From Saccharopolyspora erythraea NRRL 2338 (GTDB lineage: Bacteria > Actinomycetota > Actinomycetes > Mycobacteriales > Pseudonocardiaceae), in NCBI RefSeq assembly GCF_000062885.1, contig NC_009142.1:6003584-6067583 (forward strand): a DNA stretch of 64,000 bases, written 5' to 3'. Below are positions 27,408 through 35,470 of this stretch, in pieces. How positions within the stretch are numbered: position 1 is the first letter of the stretch; every line of letters begins with the position of its first letter. Both the position numbers and the translations under genes were made by a program. The notes under the pieces are model-generated. The model was not told the DNA's origin and did no database searches. It saw nothing but the letters and a program-made list of their open reading frames with translations.

Positions 27408-27445
27408 ACCGACTGGTCGGTATGTTATCGGCGCGACTGGTCGGT
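27408..27445 (-). promoter_or_regulatory. Double TetR-type operator upstream of the quinone oxidoreductase
   Basis: ACCGACTGGTCGGT at 27408-27421 is a near-perfect palindrome, and GCGACTGGTCGGT at 27433-27445 is a second, imperfect copy 25 bp away. On the minus strand GATAACAT lies between them and could be the -10 region, so binding would block the promoter. Confidence 0.7.
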
Positions 27446-27545
27446 GTACACCATCCCGCCGAACCGTGCCGCCGAAGCGGTGAACCGCGCCGCCGAGCCA
27501 TCCAGCCGAAGCGGCGAACCCGCCGCGGGCGGCGCCGAAGCGCCG

Positions 27546-28166
27546 TCAGGGGCGCAGCGACGCCAGCAGCAGATCGGCGAAGTTCTCCCCGACCTGCTCA
27601 CCGGTCAGCTCCCCGTCCTGGCGGAACCAGGTGCCCAGGTGGTGCACGGCGCCGAAGAAGAAGTCCACCACCAGGTCGGCCGACTTGTCCGAGCGGAACA
27701 CCCCGCTCTGCTGGCCCTCCTCGATCAGCCTGCGCACCCGCTCGTGGTAGCGGCGCCGCTCCGCGCGCACCTCGGCCTTCTTGTCCGGGTGCAGCAGGTG
27801 CATCGAGCGGAAGAAGATCACCGTGTCGTCGAGGTTGGCCGCGGTCGTGGCGACCACGTCGGCGGCGACCGCGTGCAGCCGCTTCTCCACCGGCTCGGAG
27901 CTGTCGGCGGCGCTTTCCATCCGCGCGGTCTGCACCCGCAGCACCCGCGCGTAGATCTCGTAGAGCAGGTCGTCCTTGGAGCCGAAGTAGTGGTACATCG
28001 CCCCCTTGGTGACCCCGGCCGCGTCGACGATCTGCTGCACCGACGTCGTCTCGAAGCCCTGCTCGGCGAAGAGCTTCGTGGCCACCGAAAGCAGCCGCTG
28101 CGGCACCGGCTCACCCTCGGTCTCCGGGCCGCGAACCCGCGCGCCGACGCTCCCTGCACGCGCCAT
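27546..28166 (-). CDS. TetR-family regulator of acyl-CoA metabolism (inferred)
   Basis: This 206-residue repressor has an N-terminal helix-turn-helix (LLSVATKLFAEQGFETTSV, then GVTKGAMYHYFGSKDDLLYE) and an all-helical ligand domain of normal TetR length. It lies downstream of the ligase-SDR-SDR genes and upstream of the quinone oxidoreductase, the same layout as fatty-acid repressors that sense acyl-CoA. It is the best candidate for binding the ACCGACYRGTCGGT boxes in this window. GGGAGG precedes the ATG. A degenerate copy of the box (28198-28211) lies in its own upstream region, so autoregulation is possible. Confidence 0.9.
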   Translation of the reverse strand: MARAGSVGARVRGPETEGEPVPQRLLSVATKLFAEQGFETTSVQQIVDAAGVTKGAMYHYFGSKDDLLYEIYARVLRVQTARMESAADSSEPVEKRLHAVAADVVATTAANLDDTVIFFRSMHLLHPDKKAEVRAERRRYHERVRRLIEEGQQSGVFRSDKSADLVVDFFFGAVHHLGTWFRQDGELTGEQVGENFADLLLASLRP

Positions 28167-28276
28167 GACTGCCTCCCTAACCTCAGCCACCCAGGGTACT
28201 GACCAGCCAGACCCCACACGCGCGGACCGGCTGCCTGCGGCGGCGCCGGGCGGTCGCACCCGGCACCGCCGCGGGC

Positions 28277-29044
28277 TCACGCCTGCTGGACGCGGCGCTG
28301 CAACTTGCGCATCCCGCCCTGCCAGCGGTCCGGATCGGCGGCGCGCAGCGCGTAGTACTCGCCGACCTCGGAATGCGGCAGGATGAGGAAGCGCTTGTCC
28401 GCGAAGGACTCCAGCACCACGTCGGCGACCTCCTCGGGTTCCAGGGCGCCGTCGGCGAGCAGCCTCTGCCCGGTTTCGCCACTGTTGCCGAGCATGTCGG
28501 TGCGCACGCCCTGAGGGCACAGCGCCTGCACGGTGATGCCGCGGTCGCCATAGGTCACCGCAAGCCACTCGGCGAAGGCCAGCGCGCCGTGCTTGCTCAC
28601 CGCGTACGGCGCCGAGCCGAGCATCGTCAGCAGCCCGGCCGCCGACACCGTCGCCAGGAAGTGCCCACCTCCCCGTTCCAGCCAGTGCGGCAGCACCGCG
28701 CGGGCCGCCCGGACGTGGGCCATGACGTTGACTTCCCACGCCTGCGCCCAGGATTCCTCGGGTGCCTCCGGGCCGCCGGCGTGCGCGACGCCGGCGTTGG
28801 CGCAGAAGACGTCGATCCGCCCGTACCGGTCGAGCGCCGCGTCCACCAGCCGCCGCACGCCCTCCTCGCTCGCCGCGTCCCCACCGACCGCGAGGCCGCC
28901 GACATCGTCGGCGACCCGGCCGGCGGCGCCCGCGTCGAGGTCGGCGACCACCACGTGCGCGCCCTGCGCGGCGAACTTGCGGGCCATCGCGGCGCCGATG
29001 CCGTTGCCGCCGCCGGTGACCACCACCACCGAGTCCGCGAGCAC
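28277..29044 (-). CDS. Short-chain dehydrogenase/reductase
   Basis: This 255-residue SDR has VVVTGGGNGIGAAMARKF at the N terminus, CANAGVAH, the catalytic Ser in ATVSAAG and YAVSKHG for the YxxxK pair. Unlike classical FabG proteins its C terminus is longer and basic (MRKLQRRVQQA). It is co-transcribed with the ligase and another SDR and probably oxidises a hydroxyacyl intermediate. The start is a GTG whose G is the last base of the upstream TAG stop, with GGAGG about eight bases before it. Confidence 0.85.
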   Translation of the reverse strand: MLADSVVVVTGGGNGIGAAMARKFAAQGAHVVVADLDAGAAGRVADDVGGLAVGGDAASEEGVRRLVDAALDRYGRIDVFCANAGVAHAGGPEAPEESWAQAWEVNVMAHVRAARAVLPHWLERGGGHFLATVSAAGLLTMLGSAPYAVSKHGALAFAEWLAVTYGDRGITVQALCPQGVRTDMLGNSGETGQRLLADGALEPEEVADVVLESFADKRFLILPHSEVGEYYALRAADPDRWQGGMRKLQRRVQQA

Positions 29045-29799
29045 TACACACCTCCGGTGAGCGTGACACCGCCGTCGAGCACCAGGACCTGGCCGGTGAC
29101 CCACGACGCGTCGTCGGAGAGCAGGAACGCCGCCGCACCGCTGATGTCGGACGGGATTCCGAGCCGCTTCAACGGGTAGGCGTCGGCGACGGCCTCCTCC
29201 TTGTCCTCGTAGAGCGCGGTGGCGAACTTCGTCTTGACCACCGCGGGCGCCACGGCGTTGACCCGGATCGACGGTCCGAGCTCCACCGCCAGCTCCTGGG
29301 TGACGTGGGCCAGCATCGCCTTGGTGGCGCCGTAGAAACCGATGCCCGGCGCGGGCTTGAGACCGGCCACAGAGGACACGTTGAGCACCGAGCCGCCGTG
29401 TTCGCGCATCCACGCCCCGTAGACCTGCTGCGTCCACGACAGCGCGCCGAGCACGTTGACCTCGAAGGTCTTGCGCGCCACTCCGGGGTCCAGCTCGATC
29501 ATCGGCCCGTAGGCGGGGTTGATGCCCGCGTTGTTCACCAGTGCGTCGACCCGGCCGAAGGTCTCCACGGTGCGCGCGACCGCCTCGGCCTGGTGCTCGG
29601 CGTCGTCACCCTTGCCCGCCACGGCGATGGCGTGCTCGGGACCGCCGAGCGTCCGCACAGCCTCCTCCAGGGGCTCGGGCTTGCGCGCCGTCAGGCAGAC
29701 CTTCGCGCCCTCGGACACCAGCCGCTCGGCGATGGCCAGTCCGATGCCCCTGCTGGCACCGGTGACGATCGCGACCCGGCCGTCGAAACGCTTGCTCAT
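29044..29799 (-). CDS. FabG-like short-chain dehydrogenase/reductase
   Basis: This 251-residue NAD(P)-dependent SDR has TGASRGIGLAIAERL at the N terminus, NNAGINPAYGP, the catalytic Ser in NVSSVAGLK and FYGATKAML for Tyr and Lys. The C terminus (DASWVTGQVLVLDGGVTLTG) is the common SDR ending. Its ATG at 29799 overlaps the ligase stop codon by 4 bp and its own stop overlaps the next SDR start by 1 bp, so the three genes form a tight operon with the ligase. Confidence 0.9.
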   Translation of the reverse strand: MSKRFDGRVAIVTGASRGIGLAIAERLVSEGAKVCLTARKPEPLEEAVRTLGGPEHAIAVAGKGDDAEHQAEAVARTVETFGRVDALVNNAGINPAYGPMIELDPGVARKTFEVNVLGALSWTQQVYGAWMREHGGSVLNVSSVAGLKPAPGIGFYGATKAMLAHVTQELAVELGPSIRVNAVAPAVVKTKFATALYEDKEEAVADAYPLKRLGIPSDISGAAAFLLSDDASWVTGQVLVLDGGVTLTGGV

Positions 29800-31475
29800 T
29801 CGGTTCCCTTCCCGGTTGCGGTGCTGCCGGTCGCACCCTGCCGGAGGGTGCGCCGCAGGATCTTGCCGGTGGCGGTCTTGGGCAGCTCGTCGATGATCTC
29901 GACGCTGCGCGGGTACTTGTAGGCCGCCATCCGCTGCTTGCAGTGCTCGGCCAGCTCCTCGCCGGTCGCCCGCGCGCCGGCGCGGAGACTGACGAAGGCC
30001 TTCACCGTCTCCCCCCGGTAGGCGTCCGGCACGCCGACCACCGCCGCCTCCCGCACCGCGGGGTGGGAGTAGAGGACGTCCTCGACCTCCCGGGGCCAGA
30101 CCTTGAACCCGGAGGCGTTGATCATGTCCTTCTTGCGGTCGACGACGTAGAACCAGCCCTGCGGGTCCATGAACCCGACGTCGCCGGTGTGCAGGCGCCC
30201 GTCCCGGATCCCCGCCTTCGTCTCGTCCGGCTTGTTCCAGTAGGCGGGCACCACCATCGGTCCTTCGATGACGATCTCGCCGACCTCGCCGACCGGCAGG
30301 TCCCGGCCGTCGTCGTCGACGATGCGCAGCACCGTGTTGAAGGTGGGCAGCCCGACGCTGAGCGTGCCGGACTCCTCGTGCACCGGCGCTTCCAGGTGGG
30401 TCGGCACCGAGGTCGCGGTGGCGGTGGTCTCGGTCAGACCGTATCCGTTGTGGATGTAGTGGCCGAACAGCTCGCGGAACCGCTCGACCACCGCCGACGG
30501 CAGCGGCGCGCCTCCGGAGTAGATGTGTTCGAGCGAGGAGAAGTGGTCGGCGCTGACGTCGGGGTGGTTCATCAACGCCATGTAGGCCGTGGACGGCCCG
30601 ATCATGTAGTCGGGCCGGTGCTCCTTCAGCGCGTCGAGCACGACGCCCGCCTCGAACCGGTAGGCGAGGTCCAGCCTGCCGCCCAGGGCGATAGCCGCGC
30701 CGAGCTCGCAGACCATGCCCGTGATGTGGAACAGCGGCGCCAGCGCGAAGAAGCCCGGCGCCTCCCGGCCCGCGCGCGCCTTGAACCCGGCGCAGTTGAA
30801 CGCCAGGTTCCCGTGGGTGTTGGTGGCGCCCTTGGGCACGCCGCTGGTGCCCGAGGTGTAGACCAGCAGCGCGACGTCGTCCCCGGAGACCGCCACCTCC
30901 GGCCGCCGACCGCCCGCACGCGCCGCCTCGAGCAGGTCGACGGCGTCGGCGGCAGGGCCGCGGCGGTGGCCGGCGAACAGCCGTTCGTCGTCGCGGGTCT
31001 GCAGGTCGAGGTCGCTGGTGGTCAGTGCGATGCCGATGCCGGCGTCGCGAGCCACCTCGCCCAGCACGTCGTGCCAGCCGCGCTCGGAGGAGACCACCGC
31101 GGTGGGGCGGGCGTCGGCGAGGATTCTGGTCAGCTCGTGCGAGCGGTACATCGGGTTCAGCGGCACCACGATCGCCCCGGCCTTCCAGCCGGCGAGCACG
31201 GCGATCACGAACTGCGGGACGTTCTGCAGGTAGACCGCCATCCGGTCGCCCGCGGCCAGGCCGCGACCGGCCAGGTGAGCTGCGAGTCCATCGCTGAGCT
31301 CGTCGAGCTCGCGGTAGGTCAGCCGCCCGTCGAAGTAGGTGGTGGCGACCCGGTCGGGGTGCCGCGCGACGCCCGCGTCGAACATCGCGAGCAGGGTGTC
31401 GTGCTCGGGAACCAGCTCGGAAGGCAGTTCCCCGTAGAGAGCCAGCCAGGGCCGTTCGTCGTACGCGCTGACCAA
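29796..31475 (-). CDS. Long-chain fatty acyl-CoA ligase / AMP-dependent synthetase
   Basis: This 559-residue adenylate-forming enzyme activates a carboxylic acid to its acyl-CoA through an acyl-AMP. Visible motifs are LLVYTSGTSGVPKGAT at about residues 203-218, NGYGLTETTATATS, LHTGDVGFMDPQGWFYVVDR, and the C-terminal catalytic lysine in PKTATGKILRR. The frame begins with a TTG at 31493, but the AATGGAGGT just inside it is evidently the ribosome site for the TTG at 31475, which was chosen. It is the first gene of an operon with two SDRs, driven by a promoter containing the TetR palindrome. Confidence 0.9.
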   Translation of the reverse strand: MVSAYDERPWLALYGELPSELVPEHDTLLAMFDAGVARHPDRVATTYFDGRLTYRELDELSDGLAAHLAGRGLAAGDRMAVYLQNVPQFVIAVLAGWKAGAIVVPLNPMYRSHELTRILADARPTAVVSSERGWHDVLGEVARDAGIGIALTTSDLDLQTRDDERLFAGHRRGPAADAVDLLEAARAGGRRPEVAVSGDDVALLVYTSGTSGVPKGATNTHGNLAFNCAGFKARAGREAPGFFALAPLFHITGMVCELGAAIALGGRLDLAYRFEAGVVLDALKEHRPDYMIGPSTAYMALMNHPDVSADHFSSLEHIYSGGAPLPSAVVERFRELFGHYIHNGYGLTETTATATSVPTHLEAPVHEESGTLSVGLPTFNTVLRIVDDDGRDLPVGEVGEIVIEGPMVVPAYWNKPDETKAGIRDGRLHTGDVGFMDPQGWFYVVDRKKDMINASGFKVWPREVEDVLYSHPAVREAAVVGVPDAYRGETVKAFVSLRAGARATGEELAEHCKQRMAAYKYPRSVEIIDELPKTATGKILRRTLRQGATGSTATGKGTE

Positions 31476-31494
31476 CGCGCCACCTCCATTCAAG

Positions 31495-31521
31495 ACCGAC
31501 CAGTCGGTACGGGCCAGTCAA
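31495..31521 (-). promoter_or_regulatory. TetR operator within the acyl-CoA ligase promoter
   Basis: ACCGACCAGTCGGT at 31495-31508 is a near-perfect palindrome. On the minus strand a -35-like TTGACT (31521-31516) lies just upstream, so the operator occupies the promoter spacer. The start codon is about 20 bp downstream. Confidence 0.72.
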
Positions 31522-31604
31522 CGACGCTCGGCGGCTCGCGTCAACCCTGGCGGGGCCACCGTGCTCCGACCGGCGCAACCCTCGCCCTACGACGCTCGCG
31601 GATC

Positions 31605-31633
31605 TTGACGACAGCAGTGGTCTAGTCCATTTT
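31605..31633 (+). promoter_or_regulatory. Chitinase promoter with DasR-like element
   Basis: TTGACG at 31605-31610 and a weak -10 (CATTTT, 31628-31633) are 17 bp apart. Between and over them lies AGTGGTCTAGTCCATT (31616-31631), matching the DasR-responsive consensus ACTGGTCTAGACCACT type at most positions. DasR is the GntR repressor that senses glucosamine-6-phosphate and controls chitinases in Streptomyces. Confidence 0.6.
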
Positions 31634-31668
31634 TGTGACGCAGGTATCGCTCGCCCCCCGGAGGAGCC

Positions 31669-32691
31669 ATGCCCAGTCGAAAGCCCTTGGCCGTCGCCGC
31701 ACTCGCCTCGGCCCTGGCGGTCACACCGGCCGTCGCCCAGGCGGCCACCATCCCCGACGCCGCACCCGCGACCGCCGCGACCGCACCCACCGCGCCGGCA
31801 CTGCCCAAGCACCAGCTCACCGGCTACTGGCAGAACTTCGTCAACAACGCCAAGCCGCTGCGCGTAAGTAATGTTCCGGACAGTTACGACCTCATCGCGC
31901 TGGCGTTCGCCAACGCCGACCCCGCCCGGCCCGGCGCGGTCACCTTCGGCGTCGACCCCCAGCTCGCGACCGCGCTCGGCGGCTACACCGACGCCGACCT
32001 CAAAGCCGACATCGCGGCGAAGAAAGCGGCGGGCAAGGCATTCGTGCTCTCCGTCGGCGGCGAGCGGGGCAATGTGGACCTGAGCAGCCCGGCAAACGCG
32101 TCGAACTTCGTGGATTCGGTAGGAAAAATACTTACCGACTACGGCATAGACGGGTTGGACATTGACCTGGAACACGGGCTGAACGTGCCCAACACAGCGA
32201 GTGCGATCCGGCAACTTCGCGAAAGAACGGGCCCGGACTTTCACCTGACGATGGCGCCGCAGACCCTCGACGTGCAGCCCGGCGGCTCGTACCTGCAGCT
32301 CATCGAGCAGGTCAAGGATCTTGTGACGGTCGTGCACACCCAGTACTACAACTCCGGGTCGATGAACGGATGCGACGGCGGTGTCCACAGTCAGGGCTCA
32401 GTGGACTTCATCACCGCACAGGCGTGCATACTCCTGGAAACCCTGCGCCCCGACCAGGTTTCCCTCGGCCTCCCGGCCTCGCCCTCCGCGGCCGGCAGCG
32501 GCTACGTCGACCCGTCGGTGATCGGCAACGCTCTGGACTGCCTGACCGCGGTGACCGATTGCGGCAGCTTCCGCCCAGCTCAGGGGCACCCAGGACTCAG
32601 CGGGGTGATGACGTGGTCGATCAACTGGGACGCCACCAGCGGGGGCGCGTTCTCCAACCCCGTTCGTGCGCACCTTGATTCACTCCCGTAA
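31669..32691 (+). CDS. Secreted GH18 chitinase
   Basis: This 340-residue enzyme hydrolyses chitin. A signal peptide (MPSRKPLAVAALASALAV, cleavage near AQAATIP) is followed by an Ala/Thr/Pro linker to about residue 46, then a single GH18 TIM barrel. The catalytic DGLDIDLE motif lies at 161-168 with Glu168 as proton donor. SVGG at 128-131 and the late GVMTWSINWD strand are also canonical. No carbohydrate-binding domain is present. CGGAGGAG precedes the ATG. Regulation by N-acetylglucosamine through DasR is inferred from the promoter element. Confidence 0.93.
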   Translation: MPSRKPLAVAALASALAVTPAVAQAATIPDAAPATAATAPTAPALPKHQLTGYWQNFVNNAKPLRVSNVPDSYDLIALAFANADPARPGAVTFGVDPQLATALGGYTDADLKADIAAKKAAGKAFVLSVGGERGNVDLSSPANASNFVDSVGKILTDYGIDGLDIDLEHGLNVPNTASAIRQLRERTGPDFHLTMAPQTLDVQPGGSYLQLIEQVKDLVTVVHTQYYNSGSMNGCDGGVHSQGSVDFITAQACILLETLRPDQVSLGLPASPSAAGSGYVDPSVIGNALDCLTAVTDCGSFRPAQGHPGLSGVMTWSINWDATSGGAFSNPVRAHLDSLP

Positions 32692-32704
32692 CAAGTCGCG
32701 ATCA

Positions 32705-32749
32705 CAACGGGGTGATCGACAACCGGTAGGTGGAAAGGTCACCCCGTTG
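32705..32749 (+). terminator. Hairpin after the chitinase gene
   Basis: CAACGGGGTGA at 32705-32715 pairs perfectly with TCACCCCGTTG at 32739-32749 across a 23-nt loop, beginning 14 bp after the chitinase stop. Confidence 0.45.
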
Positions 32750-32786
32750 CAACTCGTCAACGCTGTTACCGCGTGCATTCTTCTTG

Positions 32787-32854
32787 CTACTAGTAGTGAT
32801 TTTTCACACCGGGCGCACGATGGCGCACACCTTTCGCGGGAATCGCGGTATCCT
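32787..32854 (+). promoter_or_regulatory. Control region of the toxin-antitoxin pair
   Basis: CTACTAGTAG at 32787-32796 is a perfect 10-bp palindrome, a possible autoregulatory operator. TATCCT at 32849-32854 ends six bases before the antitoxin ATG, so the mRNA is probably leaderless. Confidence 0.45.
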
Positions 32855-32860
32855 GGTGCC

Positions 32861-33445
32861 ATGACAGCCGCGTTGGAGACAGTGCTGGCCCGCGCCGGAT
32901 TGAAGGTGACGGCCAGCCAATTCCTCTCCCTTGTCGAGGACGCAGCCAAGAAGCTGACTTCGCCCCCGACCGACCCCGCGGCGCACTTCTCCGCCGCCGA
33001 ACGCCTCGCGCTCACCGACGCTGGTCTGGACCTCGCGCCGCTCACCGACACCGAAGTGGACCCGCGCGCCCGGACCGTCGCCGAGCAGGCCGTGCTGCGC
33101 GACACCGCGCTGTCGGTCAACCAGGCCGCCGAGCGGATCGGGGTGGACAGCAGCCGCATCCGCCACCGCATCGGCGACCGCAGGCTGATCGGCTGGAAGG
33201 ACCGCGGCGGCTGGCGGCTGCCCGCGTGGCAGTTCAGCGACAACGACGTGCTGCCGGGACTGGAGACCGTGCTGGCGGCGATGCCCATCGACCAGCCCGC
33301 GCTGGTGCTGGCCAACTTCATGGCGACCCCCCAGGAGGACCTCGAGATCGGCGAACGGGCGGTCAGCCCGCGCGAGTGGCTGCTGGCAGGCGGCAGCCCG
33401 CGCCAGGTGGCGGACCTCGCCGCGACCATCGGCATGCCCGCCTAG
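32861..33445 (+). CDS. Antitoxin of a RES-type toxin-antitoxin pair (HTH protein)
   Basis: This 194-residue protein has a central helix-turn-helix, LSVNQAAERIGVDSSRIRHR at about residues 84-103, and a C-terminal segment GERAVSPREWLLAGGSPRQV. Both resemble the antitoxins paired with RES toxins (Xre/MbcA-like). It would bind its own promoter and block the toxin's active site. The toxin gene follows after 42 bp. The start is the ATG after a leaderless-type -10 box. Confidence 0.75.
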   Translation: MTAALETVLARAGLKVTASQFLSLVEDAAKKLTSPPTDPAAHFSAAERLALTDAGLDLAPLTDTEVDPRARTVAEQAVLRDTALSVNQAAERIGVDSSRIRHRIGDRRLIGWKDRGGWRLPAWQFSDNDVLPGLETVLAAMPIDQPALVLANFMATPQEDLEIGERAVSPREWLLAGGSPRQVADLAATIGMPA

Positions 33446-33487
33446 TCCGACGCCCGACGCCGACGAGACGACTCCAGGAACCCCCAA

Positions 33488-34144
33488 TTGGCACGGCTCC
33501 CCCAGCCGCCTGCGCCCGCAGTGCTGCAGGCCATGCTCCGGCGAACCGAGGACGTCATCGCGGTACCCGCCGGGACCAGGCTGGTACGCGTGTTCACCTC
33601 GGGTGGCAACCATCCCCAGCAGTGGGACACCTTCCGCTACGCCGGCCCGCTGCCGCACGCGCGCTTCGACCCGCACGTGCCCAACCAGCAGGGCGGTCCG
33701 ACGGTCACCCGCGAGCACGGCGTGCTCTACTTCTCGCTGTCGGTGCGCACCTGCATAGCCGAGGTCTTCCAGGCCACCTCCACTGTGGATCGCCGGACGC
33801 GCAGCCCGCACCTGGTGCTGTTCCGGCCGCGCCGCACGCTGCGGCTGCTGGACCTCTCCGGGCTTTGGCCGACCCGCGCCGGCGCGTCGCAGGCCATCAG
33901 CAGCGGGCCCAAGGAGCGCACCCAGGCGTGGGCGCGCAGCATCCGCGCCGCCTATCCCGAGCTGGACGGGCTCTGGTACCGGTCCTCGATGGACGCGGGC
34001 AACCCGTCGATCTGCCTGTGGGACCCGCCGTCGGCCAGCGCGCTGCCGGAGTCGCCGGACGTGCTGCTGCCGCTCAACCACCCGGGCCTGGACGTCCCGC
34101 TGGGCCGGGTCTGCAAGGAACTGAGCTACACGCTGCTCGACTGA
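33488..34144 (+). CDS. RES-domain toxin (NAD+-degrading, inferred)
   Basis: This 218-residue RES-domain protein resembles MbcT and related toxins that deplete NAD+ by phosphorolysis or hydrolysis. Conserved features include GTRLVRVF near residue 29, RYAGPLPHARFDP near 50, the strand-helix GVLYFSLSVRTCIAEVFQ with Glu92, and DGLWYRSSMD with Ser166/167, matching the Arg-Glu-Ser pattern of the family active site. The start is a TTG after a CCAGGA site. It lies directly downstream of the antitoxin. A dispersed repeat follows the stop. Confidence 0.85.
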   Translation: MARLPQPPAPAVLQAMLRRTEDVIAVPAGTRLVRVFTSGGNHPQQWDTFRYAGPLPHARFDPHVPNQQGGPTVTREHGVLYFSLSVRTCIAEVFQATSTVDRRTRSPHLVLFRPRRTLRLLDLSGLWPTRAGASQAISSGPKERTQAWARSIRAAYPELDGLWYRSSMDAGNPSICLWDPPSASALPESPDVLLPLNHPGLDVPLGRVCKELSYTLLD

Positions 34145-34178
34145 GCCGGGGTCCCGGCGACCCGCTGCTCCCAGAGCC

Positions 34179-34220
34179 CTGTCGCTGATCTTCGAAGCGT
34201 CGCAGCCGCTCGGCCCACCC
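34179..34220 (+). repeat. Dispersed repeat, left-half copy
   Basis: This copy starts CTGTC and contains AGCGTCGCAGCCGCTCGG, then CCCACCC, and is related to 16785-16836 and to the left part of 63302-63418. It lies 35 bp after the RES toxin stop. Confidence 0.5.
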
Positions 34221-34348
34221 GCGGCCACCGGCACCGGCCACCGGGCTCTCAGACGTCCTCCGGCAAGGACAGCGCACCCCTGCGCACGGTGAGTTCGAAG
34301 TCAGCTTCGGACCGGCGTCCCTCCTGGACGGACGGTGCCGAACACGAC

Positions 34349-34382
34349 GGCGGCGCCGCGGAACGGGTTCCGCGGCGCCGCC
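34349..34382. terminator. 16-bp hairpin between convergent genes
   Basis: 34349-34364 and 34367-34382 are perfect complements. In RNA they form a long, very stable hairpin just beyond the terC stop on the minus strand and before the converging RES toxin gene. Confidence 0.75.
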
Positions 34383-34397
34383 GGTTCGTGCGAGAGG

Positions 34398-35429
34398 TCA
34401 GGCGCGGCCGCTCTCCGACTGCTGCGCCTCGACCTCGTCCTTCTTCGACTTGGCCAGGCTGGCCCAGGTCGTGATCGCCAGGACCACCACGATGACGCCC
34501 AGCGACATCCAGTTGTTGATCTCCAGCCACTCCGGCACCAGGTGGTACTCGTGCAGCGCGTGCAGGATCAGCTTGAAGCCGATGAAGCCGAGGATCACCG
34601 CGAGCCCGACCGACAGGTAGACCAGCTTGTCGACCAGACCGCCGAGCAGGAAGTACAGCTGCCGCAGGCCCATGAGCGCGAAGGCGTTGGCCGCGAAGAC
34701 CAGGAACGGGTCCTGGGTGATGCCGAAGATCGCCGGGATGGAGTCCACGGCGAACAGCAGGTCGGCGCTGCCGATGGCGACGATGACCACGAACATCGGC
34801 GTCAGGTAGCGCTTGCCGTCGATCTTCTTCGACATCTTGGTGCCGTCGTAGTCCTCGGTCACCGGGTAGATCTTGCGGACCCAGCGGACGACCGCGTTCT
34901 CCTTGTACTCCTCTTCCTCGTCCTTCTTGCGGACCATGCCGATGGCCGTCCACAGCAGGAAGCCGCCGAAGAGGAAGAAGACCCACACGAACTTGGCGAT
35001 CAGCGCCGCACCCACGGCGATGAAGACACCACGCATCACCAGCGCGAGCAGGATGCCGATCAGCAGCACCCGGTGCTGGTGGATCGAGGGCACCGCGAAG
35101 CTGGACATGATCACCATGAAGATGAACAGGTTGTCCACGCTCAGCGAATACTCGGTTATGTATCCGGTGAAATACTCTATGGCGAAGTGCGCGTCACCGA
35201 AGATCCAGACCCCGATGCCGAACAGGATCGCGCATCCCACGTAGAAGCAGACCCACTTGGCGGCTTCCTTGGTGGTCACCTCGTGCGGTTTGCGGTCCAC
35301 GATGACCAGGTCGAGAATCAGCAGGACGGCCAAGCCGCCCAACGTCGCAGCCCACACCCACCAATGCACGTGCATCGTGTCGACCGCGACGGGCTTCACG
35401 TTCTGGGCCAACACCATGTCGGCGCCCAT
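34398..35429 (-). CDS. terC: TerC-family integral membrane protein (Mn2+ efflux inferred)
   Basis: This 343-residue polytopic protein belongs to the TerC/Alx/YkoY family, whose members export Mn2+ or help metallate exported proteins. Conserved intramembrane acidic motifs SLSVDNLFIF and LLFAVDSIPA are present, as are about nine helices with a charged cytoplasmic loop (RKKDEEEEYKENA). The ATG has GGAGGTGA directly upstream. A yybP-ykoY riboswitch in the 5' leader indicates manganese control and supports the Mn2+ assignment. It is not part of a ter tellurite cluster. Confidence 0.93.
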   Translation of the reverse strand: MGADMVLAQNVKPVAVDTMHVHWWVWAATLGGLAVLLILDLVIVDRKPHEVTTKEAAKWVCFYVGCAILFGIGVWIFGDAHFAIEYFTGYITEYSLSVDNLFIFMVIMSSFAVPSIHQHRVLLIGILLALVMRGVFIAVGAALIAKFVWVFFLFGGFLLWTAIGMVRKKDEEEEYKENAVVRWVRKIYPVTEDYDGTKMSKKIDGKRYLTPMFVVIVAIGSADLLFAVDSIPAIFGITQDPFLVFAANAFALMGLRQLYFLLGGLVDKLVYLSVGLAVILGFIGFKLILHALHEYHLVPEWLEINNWMSLGVIVVVLAITTWASLAKSKKDEVEAQQSESGRA

Positions 35430-35434
35430 GGATC

Positions 35435-35470
35435 ACCTCCGGTTCAGGGCATGCGCCGGGGACCGGAGGT
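35435..35470 (-). promoter_or_regulatory. Shine-Dalgarno / anti-Shine-Dalgarno pair downstream of the riboswitch
   Basis: On the minus strand ACCTCCGGT (complement of 35462-35470), at the 3' side of the riboswitch P1 stem, is a perfect complement of ACCGGAGGT (complement of 35435-35443), which contains the terC ribosome site. The two pairings exclude each other, giving a translational switch. Confidence 0.7.

Noticed and set aside
29044-32388. A 1,114-codon minus-strand open frame spanning the ligase and chitinase region
   Set aside because: Only its last 251 codons (the SDR) are real; the remainder is antisense or out of frame to well-supported genes and has no domain features.
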